Notes under the pieces: generated by a model
Databases searched by the model: none
What the model was told of the DNA's origin: nothing
The model's input: only the letters and a program-made list of their open reading frames with translations
NCBI RefSeq assembly: GCF_011752815.1
Contig: NZ_VWWV01000001.1
Span: 1,550,001-1,614,000, forward strand
Direction: 5' to 3'
Length of the DNA: 64,000 nucleotides
Origin: Enterobacter sp. Cy-643
GTDB taxonomy: Bacteria; Pseudomonadota; Gammaproteobacteria; Enterobacterales; Enterobacteriaceae
Part shown: piece after piece, positions 57,636-64,000 of the stretch
How the letters are laid out: each line of letters begins with the position of its first letter
Numbering within the stretch: the first letter of the stretch is position 1
Program-made: the position numbers and the translations under genes

Positions 57636-57722
57636 CTTAACTCTCCCAGAGTGTAAGCCACGACTCCGGCGTGAGCCAGCTTAAACCGAATATTCTTCCG
57701 CGCTGCGGGCGGCTATACAACG

Positions 57723-58811
57723 ATGAAGAAACAAGATCCTGCCACACCTAACGGTTATCGCCTGCTGTCACCGCAGCGTATGCAGTGGAGCACGCTGATT
57801 ATTGCCACCGCGCTTTTCGGCGGGCTGCTTACCTGGCTGAATATTCCTGCCGCCCTGCTGCTCGGGCCGATGGCCGCCGGGATTGTCGTCTCCCTGAACG
57901 GCGCAAAAATTCAGCCCAACGGTACGCTGTTTCTCATTGCGCAGGGCATCATCGGCTGCATGATTGCCAGCAAAATGCCCCGCAGCCTCGCCGATACCTT
58001 CGGCGCTCACTGGCTGCTGTTTATTGTCTGCGTCTTTTCAGTGATTTTTATCTGTATGCTGCTCGGCTGGATAATGACCCGCATGCGTATCCTGCCCGGC
58101 ACCACCGCACTCTGGGGATTAAGCCCCGGCGCCGCCACGGCCATGACGCTGATGGCCGAAGCCAACGGCGCCGACACGCAGCTTGTCGCCGCCATGCAAT
58201 ATCTGCGGGTGATTATGGTAGCAAGCGTCGCTTCCGTGCTGATGAAAGTCTCAGGTGAGCACGTCCCTGCCACATCTGCGACGATCGATCTTTTTGCACA
58301 CGGCTCTTACGTTGCGATGGCTGAAACTTTCGGGCTTATTGCCTTCGGCTGTATTGCGGCCAAACTGCTGCGTTTGCCTGCCGGAGCGCTGTTGATTACG
58401 CTGGTGGCCGGCGTGGTGCTCTCGCAGAATAACTGGATAGAGATCGCGCTGCCGCAGTGGGTACTGGTGCTGGCATACACCATCGTCGGCTGGCGCATTG
58501 GGCTGAAATTTACGCGTCCGCTGTTAAAACATGCCGCCCAGGTACTGCCGCGCATCGCGGTCAGCATTGTGATTTTGATTGCCCTTTGCGGCCTGATGGC
58601 GGCGGGATTGGTGGTCGTGGCCGATATCGACCCGCTCACCGCTTATTTAGCCATGAGCCCCGGCGGCGCGGATTCCGTGGCGATTATCGCCGCCTCCAGC
58701 AAGCACATCGACATCGCCTTCGTGATGTCGATGCAGATGACCCGGTTCCTCATTCTGGTCGCTTTCGGGCCGATCATTGGTAATATCATGCAGCGACAGG
58801 CGAGGAGATGA
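57723..58811 (+). CDS. AbrB-family (PF05145) inner-membrane protein
   Basis: A 362-residue polytopic membrane protein, about ten membrane segments in two homologous halves (each with a GLSPGAATAMTLMAEANGAD or AMSPGGADSVAIIAASS motif). The family has been called AbrB or putative ammonia monooxygenase in databases; its true role is unknown, with export of small molecules suggested. It is divergent from a TetR gene with twin operators, a layout often seen for exporters. It converges with the LysE-type gene 7 bp away. Confidence 0.85.
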   Translation: MKKQDPATPNGYRLLSPQRMQWSTLIIATALFGGLLTWLNIPAALLLGPMAAGIVVSLNGAKIQPNGTLFLIAQGIIGCMIASKMPRSLADTFGAHWLLFIVCVFSVIFICMLLGWIMTRMRILPGTTALWGLSPGAATAMTLMAEANGADTQLVAAMQYLRVIMVASVASVLMKVSGEHVPATSATIDLFAHGSYVAMAETFGLIAFGCIAAKLLRLPAGALLITLVAGVVLSQNNWIEIALPQWVLVLAYTIVGWRIGLKFTRPLLKHAAQVLPRIAVSIVILIALCGLMAAGLVVVADIDPLTAYLAMSPGGADSVAIIAASSKHIDIAFVMSMQMTRFLILVAFGPIIGNIMQRQARR

Positions 58812-58818
58812 ATCGTTC

Positions 58819-59436
58819 TCAAAACGAGAGCAGCGCCCGGGCATTGTAGACCAGGCCAAACAGCGCCACGGCGAGCAGAAACAGCGCTGACAGACGGTCG
58901 AGCAACTTACCGTGCCGCTCAGGCCCCCAGCGCTGCACGGTGAGGATATAAAGCGCCAGGATGGCAAAATCAAGCGCAATCCACACCAGGGAGAGGGTCA
59001 GAATACTGGCGCTAAAATCCTGGGTAACCGCCATAAACTGAGGGAAAAAAGAGACAAAAAACAGAATGTCTTTCGGGTTAGAAACGCCAACCACAAAGCC
59101 TTTTAAGAGTCCTCCCCCATCGCTTATTGCCGTTTTTTCACCGCCTCCTTCATGCCTGCTTTTCAGACTGGCGATAGCCCCCCAACCAATAAACACCGAG
59201 CCCGCCAGGCCCAACAAAGACAGGTGCAGCGGCGAGAGAGAAACAATGCCCGCCAGCACCATGGCCGCAAAGGCAATCAGCACCAGCGAAGCGCTGTTGG
59301 TCCCGAGGACGGTCAGAAACGCTTTTTTGCTGCCGTGTCGTGCCGCCGTGCCGGTCACCAGGGCAACAACCGGTCCCGGCGTCAGGATCAGCATAAAGAC
59401 AGCGAGCGTATAGGCGCCCAGCAGGGGAAGATTCAT
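58819..59436 (-). CDS. LysE/RhtB-family amino-acid exporter
   Basis: A 205-residue inner-membrane exporter with six segments. The N-terminal signature is LTPGPVVALVTGTAARHGSKKAFLTVLG and the central one is GVSNPKDILFFVSFFPQFM, both typical of RhtB/LysE proteins that export amino acids or homoserine lactones. It is divergent from a LysR gene, which is the usual regulator in this family (as ArgP with ArgO). The specificity is unknown. Confidence 0.9.
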   Translation of the reverse strand: MNLPLLGAYTLAVFMLILTPGPVVALVTGTAARHGSKKAFLTVLGTNSASLVLIAFAAMVLAGIVSLSPLHLSLLGLAGSVFIGWGAIASLKSRHEGGGEKTAISDGGGLLKGFVVGVSNPKDILFFVSFFPQFMAVTQDFSASILTLSLVWIALDFAILALYILTVQRWGPERHGKLLDRLSALFLLAVALFGLVYNARALLSF

Positions 59437-59448
59437 AGTGCAAAATTC

Positions 59449-59539
59449 TCACAATCGTTTTCATTGTGATGCATTAAACCCTCTGTTTCGGGAGTTGAAA
59501 AACGGAAAAAACTGCGATTCAATGTGAGTAATACTCACA
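59449..59539. promoter_or_regulatory. Two palindromes between the LysE and LysR genes
   Basis: Dyad 1, 59449-59469: arms TCACAAT and ATTGTGA around 7 nt. Dyad 2, 59523-59539: perfect TGTGAGTA and TACTCACA around one A. The shared TGTGA/TCACA core suggests one protein, the LysR regulator, binds both. Dyad 2 lies 15 bp before the LysR start codon. Confidence 0.65.
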
Positions 59540-59553
59540 ATAGAGGCGCTATT

Positions 59554-60459
59554 ATGACGCTGCCCCCGCTGTACGCGCTGCGTGCGTTTGAGGTTGCCGC
59601 CCGGTCAGGTTCGTTCAGCAAAGCCGCCGCGCAATTAAACGTCACACCCGGCGCGGTCAGCAGACATATCCGCACGCTTGAAGCCTGGTTCGAATGCGAG
59701 CTGTTTCACCGTAATGGCCCCAAAGTCGAGGTTACCGCCGCCGGTAACGCGCTGGCGATGCAGCTCTCGGAGGGCTTTCATCGGCTGGATCAGGCCTGCC
59801 ATGCATTTCGCAGCGGCAACCGTAAACTGCGCTTAAAATCACCGTCAACGCTGACCATGCGCTGGCTGCTGGATGTGCTAAGCGCCTTCCGCCAGCGGCA
59901 CGCTACGCCTGAAATTGAAATGACCAGCGTGTGGATGGATACCGATAGCGTGGACTTTACGCGCGAGCCGTATGACTGCGCTATTCTGCTGGGTGACGGC
60001 CGGTTTGGTGCAGGGACGGACGCCCGCCTGCTGTTCGACGAGTGGCTGGTGCCGGTCTGCGCACCGACCCTGGTTGAACAGGCCCGGATGGACATTTCTC
60101 GCTGCGAGCTGATCCATCCCTCTCCCGACCGCCGTGACTGGCGAAGATGGCTAAAACATACCGGAAGATTCAGCGAGCTGAATATTGCACGTGGCGCGGT
60201 ATTCGACACGCTGGAACAGGGCATTCGGGCGGCCATCAGCGGCCACGGTGTTTCAATCGGCGATGCGTTGTTATGCCAGGCGGCAATCGAAAGCGGCCAG
60301 CTCGCGCTGCCTTTTGGCGAAGCGATTGCCAGCGGGGAAGGCTACTGGCTGGTCTGGCCGAAGCACTCGGCGCGTGTAGCCCAGATAACGCTGCTGGGCG
60401 ATGCCCTAAAAGAAGCTGTTCCCAGGCGGTTGCCAGATACATTGACGCTGCTGCGCTGA
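59554..60459 (+). CDS. LysR-family regulator of the LysE-type exporter
   Basis: A 301-residue LysR regulator with helix-turn-helix (YALRAFEVAARSGSFSKAAAQLNVTPGAVSRHIRTLE) and an effector domain of the GcvA-like group (LRLKSPSTLTMRWLLDVLSAF). The ATG at 59554 follows AGAGG; the upstream ATG at 59524 would lie inside the operator and is unlikely. Divergent from the exporter gene; probably senses the exported amino acid. Confidence 0.87.
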   Translation: MTLPPLYALRAFEVAARSGSFSKAAAQLNVTPGAVSRHIRTLEAWFECELFHRNGPKVEVTAAGNALAMQLSEGFHRLDQACHAFRSGNRKLRLKSPSTLTMRWLLDVLSAFRQRHATPEIEMTSVWMDTDSVDFTREPYDCAILLGDGRFGAGTDARLLFDEWLVPVCAPTLVEQARMDISRCELIHPSPDRRDWRRWLKHTGRFSELNIARGAVFDTLEQGIRAAISGHGVSIGDALLCQAAIESGQLALPFGEAIASGEGYWLVWPKHSARVAQITLLGDALKEAVPRRLPDTLTLLR

Positions 60460-60504
60460 AGGCTTCCGGCAGAAGGGCTCTAAGAACCCCCATCTGACGA
60501 AGGT

Positions 60505-60963
60505 CTATACAGACCGCTTTTCCGGAAGATCCGCCTCGCTCTCCGCCCGATTATTTTTAAGATCGATAATCTGCCCAATCTGGTCGTGATAAACCGTTAA
60601 CTGGTTATAGCGGCTCATTTCGGAAACCAGCTGCGTCGACAAGTTAAAGCTGCGGGCCAGGTCGCCAGGCTGAAACGGTTTGTGTCCATCGAGGTATCGG
60701 TCGCTGTACCTGCGCAGGCTGTACTGATACCAGAGGATCAGCAGCCAGCCATTGATGGCGGCAATCAGCAGGTACAGCAGCACGGAATTGAGCGACTGCG
60801 CGACGATTTCCCCGCGCTGGTCGGGCAATAACATCAGCTGCAGCAGCAAGTTTTTCCACACAAAGTACAGAAACCCGGCCCAGGCAATAGCGGTTATCAG
60901 GCCATCGAACAGCCTCGGCCCCAGCCGCTCTTCGGTCAAAATCAGCGTGTTGGTCTGCATCAT
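60505..60963 (-). CDS. pgaD: PgaD, poly-N-acetylglucosamine synthesis subunit
   Basis: A 152-residue inner-membrane protein with two membrane segments (about 22-42 and 61-81) and a cytoplasmic tail. With PgaC it forms the c-di-GMP-activated PNAG synthase. The overlap with the pgaC stop (ATGA) and operon position identify it, as sequence conservation in PgaD is low. E. coli PgaD is 137 residues. It is the last gene of the operon. Confidence 0.85.
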   Translation of the reverse strand: MMQTNTLILTEERLGPRLFDGLITAIAWAGFLYFVWKNLLLQLMLLPDQRGEIVAQSLNSVLLYLLIAAINGWLLILWYQYSLRRYSDRYLDGHKPFQPGDLARSFNLSTQLVSEMSRYNQLTVYHDQIGQIIDLKNNRAESEADLPEKRSV

Positions 60964-62288
60964 ATTCTTCCTTTTCCACGGTCAGGACTTACCCAGCGCG
61001 CGCGGGCGCGGCGGCGTTTAAGCATCACTTTCGGGAATGACACCAGGGTGGTGAACAGACCGATCATCCAGTACATCAGCGGGAACCAGACAATCCAGAA
61101 CAACGACCCGGCAATCCGCTTTTCATAGCGCCGCTCAATGAACAGGCTGATCAGGAACTGCATCAGGCACATCACGCCCAGCAGCAGCCCGGTAAACGCC
61201 GGCGGGAAGAGCGTTTCAACCACCAGGTTTGCCGGCAGCGTGGTCAGGTGGCTGGCAATAAACAGCAGGATGGTTATCGCATAGGCGAAGGCCCAGACCG
61301 TCGACAGCACGTACTCCATAAACAGCGGCCACATCCGCCGGTGCTCCCAGCGGAACAGACGACGCAGGTTGACCAGAAACACTTCCGCCCCACCCTGCGC
61401 CCAGCGCAGTCGCTGTTTCCAAAGCCCTTTGAGCGTTTCCGGCATCAGGATCCAACACAGCGCGCGCGGCTCAAAATAGAGCGTCCAGTGATGCAACTGC
61501 AGTTTCCAACTGATATCAATGTCCTCGGTGATCATGTCCGGGCTCCAGTAACCCACGTCCGCCAGCGCCTGGCGGCGAAAAGCAGCTATCACGCCGGAAA
61601 CGGTAAAGACACGGCCATAAATACGCTGGGTGCGTTTAATCAGCCCGATTATCGAAGAAAACTCGCCGACCTGGATGCGCCCAATCAGGTTCGAGCGGGT
61701 GCGGATCCGCGGGTTCCCGGTCACGGCGCCCACGTTAGGGTGGCGAATCAGCGGCATCACCAGGTAAGCCGCCGTGTCCCGCTCCAGTAAGGCGTCCCCG
61801 TCAATGCACACCAGCAGATCCCCGCGTGCGGCGGCGGCCCCGGCTTTGAGTGCCACAGCTTTGCCCTGATTCGCCGCCAGGTGAATCACTCGTAGTTTTG
61901 GGTATTCCCCCGCAAGCTGGTTCAGGATCCCGGCGGTGTTATCCCGAGAGCCGTCGTTGATGGCGATGACTTCGATGTTGGTATAGCGCTGTCCCAGCGC
62001 GGCTTCGATCGTTTCCCGGGCATTTTTACCTTCGTTAAAGCACGGGATCAGAATAGAAATCAGCGGATTACCTTCCAGCTGCGGCGGCGGAACGTCTTTG
62101 CCCCACGGCCAGTGGCGTTCCAGCCGGTACCAGAAATAGAGCCCGCCGGTCATCCACAGCACCGACATGAACAGTGGCCAGAAGAACACGAAGTCCAGCA
62201 GGATTTTCCCGGTAAACACCGCCGCCATACCGAGCGGCAGCCCAAAAACCAGGCCCAGAATCAGCAAGGAAAGAAGACGATCAGTCAT
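60960..62288 (-). CDS. pgaC: PgaC, PNAG glycosyltransferase
   Basis: A 442-residue inner-membrane GT2 processive glycosyltransferase polymerising UDP-GlcNAc to poly-beta-1,6-GlcNAc. Visible are two N-terminal membrane segments, [27 protein letters not shown] (DxD type), [11 protein letters not shown] and the QxxRW motif ([10 protein letters not shown]), then C-terminal membrane segments. E. coli PgaC is 441 residues. It overlaps pgaB by 8 bp and pgaD by 4 bp. Confidence 0.95.
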   Translation of the reverse strand: MTDRLLSLLILGLVFGLPLGMAAVFTGKILLDFVFFWPLFMSVLWMTGGLYFWYRLERHWPWGKDVPPPQLEGNPLISILIPCFNEGKNARETIEAALGQRYTNIEVIAINDGSRDNTAGILNQLAGEYPKLRVIHLAANQGKAVALKAGAAAARGDLLVCIDGDALLERDTAAYLVMPLIRHPNVGAVTGNPRIRTRSNLIGRIQVGEFSSIIGLIKRTQRIYGRVFTVSGVIAAFRRQALADVGYWSPDMITEDIDISWKLQLHHWTLYFEPRALCWILMPETLKGLWKQRLRWAQGGAEVFLVNLRRLFRWEHRRMWPLFMEYVLSTVWAFAYAITILLFIASHLTTLPANLVVETLFPPAFTGLLLGVMCLMQFLISLFIERRYEKRIAGSLFWIVWFPLMYWMIGLFTTLVSFPKVMLKRRRARARWVSPDRGKGRI

Positions 62289-64000
62289 TGTTTGGGTACC
62301 AGTAAGAGGAAATTTCAGGTCTGATATGTGAAATATCAGGCTGGTTATTGATGAAGTCGTCCGGGTAGTAGCCGTAATGCTTCACGCCGTTCAGCTGCAG
62401 CAGCTGCATCCATTCCACCAGCTGTTTGTCGGCAATGCCTTTCTGCGTCGGGTGTTTCCAGTCGCGCGCCTGAAGCTCAAAAATGGTTTTATTCATTCCC
62501 GAAGGCTTCGCCGCGACGGCTTTAATTAGCCGCTCCAGCCAGCTGTTGCTCTCTTCCAGCGGCACGGACTCCATCAGCGGCATCGCCATCGGCACCGTCC
62601 AGTCGTAAGCGGCAAGGAAATCGTCAATGTTCTGGGCGAACCAGGTCTCGCTCTCTGGTTCCAGAATCGGCAGCGCAAAGATATTTCGGGCAGTTTTTAT
62701 CTGCGGGCCACGAATATTTCGTACCGCATCGGTCAGCGTGCGCGTGAAGGCGATCAGCGTCTGGCTTTTAAAACGCGTCCAGCTCCGCAGTTCGGCAGGG
62801 TTTTGATGAATGTCGCCGATACTGCCCTGGAATCCTGCCTGCCGGTACGCGGTCATGGCGTCCGGCCCGGCATCTTCAAAGTCGGTGAGCAGTGCGTCAT
62901 CGTGGAAAAGAATGCCGTCAAACACTGCATGTCGGGCGAGATCTTCGTAGATATCGACTATCTGGTGGCGAACCTGCCGGTTCCATGGAGAAAGCCGCAG
63001 ATAAGGGCTGGTGGCCCGCTGAGCCTTCCCGCTGGCGGCGTCCCAGCGTTGTACCCTGGGCAGCGCGGCGTTCAGATCAAAAGAGAGCACCGGCAGCCAG
63101 GCAAACACTTTGGCATCGCCTCTGGTACGTAGCTGCCAGGCAACGAAGTTAAACAGGTCGGCGCGCATCGGCAGCCAGCGGTTGGGAAAAAAGAGCGATT
63201 TGATATTGCCGTCGCCGAGCGGGTCCGAGAACGCCTGCAAAAAGACATGGCTGATTTTCATGTCATACACACGCTGCACCAGCGCATCAATATTCTTCGC
63301 CTGTTGTACCGGGTTCGGGTCGTAGACGTAGTCGAGATCCACATGCATAACGCGCACCGGATCGGGCTCCCGCACTCGGCTCACTATGCTGGCGAACGCT
63401 TTAAGCGTCGGGTTGCCCGAGATCAGCACGCGCGGGATGTTATCCAGGTCGCGGGCGTCGGCGAGACCATCGTTCAGCGTGAACGCCATCTGATACCCCT
63501 GCTTTTTGAGCACGCCAAGCGAGGTGCCGTTGGCCGCGCCATAGGGCCAGACCCAGGCGCGAGGCGCTTTCCCGCTGACCTGCTCAATTTTACGGCTGAT
63601 TTGGTGCACGTCGTCGTCAATACGCCGGATGAATTGCTCGTCGCTTTCATACTGACCGGTGACTTTATTCCACGCCCGGTTAGCCACGGCAGGCTCGCGG
63701 CTGCCCTGTGGATTCGCCTGAATACCGTAATGTGAAGCCCAGGTGTGCGACCCAATCTCAACCAGCGGGGACTGGCTAAGCTCACGCACCATATCCCAGG
63801 TGGCAAACTTATCGCGGGCGGTCATCAACCCGCCAAAATCCACTTTTTTCCCTGGCGGCGTGTCCACCCAACTGCCCACCGGTGCCCAAAGCGCGGGCAC
63901 ATCATAAGCTTTGAGCAGCGGCCAGACGCGGGTGTAAAAGCTGCTGTAACCGTCATCAAAGGTCAGTAAAAATGCCTTCGGCGGCAGTGGCGTTCCGCCC
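62281..64000 (-). CDS. pgaB: PgaB, PNAG deacetylase/hydrolase (N-terminus outside the window)
   Basis: 572 codons are present and the frame runs off the right edge; E. coli PgaB is 672 residues. The protein is a periplasmic outer-membrane lipoprotein that partly de-N-acetylates PNAG before export by PgaA. The CE4 domain is seen from its metal motif TFDDGY, with [10 protein letters not shown] and the C-terminal GH153-like hydrolase domain ([29 protein letters not shown]). pgaA should lie just beyond the window. The close operon layout pgaABCD is conserved. Confidence 0.95.
   Translation of the reverse strand, partial: GGTPLPPKAFLLTFDDGYSSFYTRVWPLLKAYDVPALWAPVGSWVDTPPGKKVDFGGLMTARDKFATWDMVRELSQSPLVEIGSHTWASHYGIQANPQGSREPAVANRAWNKVTGQYESDEQFIRRIDDDVHQISRKIEQVSGKAPRAWVWPYGAANGTSLGVLKKQGYQMAFTLNDGLADARDLDNIPRVLISGNPTLKAFASIVSRVREPDPVRVMHVDLDYVYDPNPVQQAKNIDALVQRVYDMKISHVFLQAFSDPLGDGNIKSLFFPNRWLPMRADLFNFVAWQLRTRGDAKVFAWLPVLSFDLNAALPRVQRWDAASGKAQRATSPYLRLSPWNRQVRHQIVDIYEDLARHAVFDGILFHDDALLTDFEDAGPDAMTAYRQAGFQGSIGDIHQNPAELRSWTRFKSQTLIAFTRTLTDAVRNIRGPQIKTARNIFALPILEPESETWFAQNIDDFLAAYDWTVPMAMPLMESVPLEESNSWLERLIKAVAAKPSGMNKTIFELQARDWKHPTQKGIADKQLVEWMQLLQLNGVKHYGYYPDDFINNQPDISHIRPEISSYWYPNND

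Overview
The window is chromosomal DNA of a gamma-proteobacterium of the family Enterobacteriaceae. Long stretches follow the gene order I know from Escherichia coli and Salmonella: hrpA-azoR; ynfC/ynfD; ynfE...dmsD-clcB-bioD2(ynfK)-mlc-ynfL-ynfM; asr-ydgU-ydgD; mdtJI/tqsA. The proteins are near full-length matches to those families. A Salmonella-type osmU transporter, a Klebsiella/Enterobacter-type 2,3-butanediol operon (budABC with budR) and pgaBCD suggest a genus near Enterobacter, Kosakonia, Leclercia or Cedecea. I cannot fix the genus from sequence alone. I found no rRNA, tRNA, CRISPR array, insertion sequence or prophage.

Layout. 0-4 kb: 5' part of hrpA (cut by the window edge), azoR, an array of 51-53 bp palindromic repeats, and paaX-paaY without the phenylacetate catabolic genes. 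4.2-8.4 kb: a minus-strand operon of sensor kinase, response regulator, a DUF2861-like periplasmic protein and a secreted GH5 glycosidase. It resembles the Vibrio VxrAB/WigKR cell-wall-stress system. 8.5-13 kb: ynfC, ynfD, and a Tat-exported molybdoenzyme (YnfE type) with its chaperone DmsD but without the ynfG/ynfH electron-transfer subunits. 13.3-17 kb: osmU osmoprotectant ABC transporter with an extra small lipoprotein gene. 17-24 kb: clcB, bioD2, mlc, ynfL, ynfM and an M32 carboxypeptidase. 24.3-26 kb: acid-shock gene asr with an RstA box, ydgU and ydgD.

26-31 kb: a second RodA-like protein, a periplasmic ClpP-like protein, a CHASE4-like/GGDEF/EAL protein and mdtJI. 31.5-37.5 kb: tqsA, an esterase, an MFS exporter with its TetR regulator and a pair of palindromic operators, and a Kup potassium transporter. 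37.6-41.8 kb: budABC/budR with a good CRP site. 41.9-46.8 kb: a TetR regulator with an RND efflux pair. 47-49.1 kb: mesX-mesD, a folate-independent methionine synthase pair. 49.2-51.7 kb: an accessory patch with small orphan genes, an Imm63-like immunity gene, a glutathione peroxidase, and a patchwork of short duplicated pieces copied from both sides. 51.8-60.5 kb: regulator/enzyme pairs (LysR or TetR next to a dehydrogenase, an MBL hydrolase, a DSD1-family PLP enzyme, an AbrB-family membrane protein and a LysE-type exporter), several with clear palindromic operators. 60.5-64 kb: pgaD, pgaC and most of pgaB for poly-N-acetylglucosamine.

Points that stand out are the Vxr-like operon with a GH5 enzyme, the duplicated mosaic around the peroxidase gene, the palindromic array, the YnfE operon lacking its partner subunits, the RodA paralogue beside a periplasmic ClpP-like protein, and the mesXD pair.
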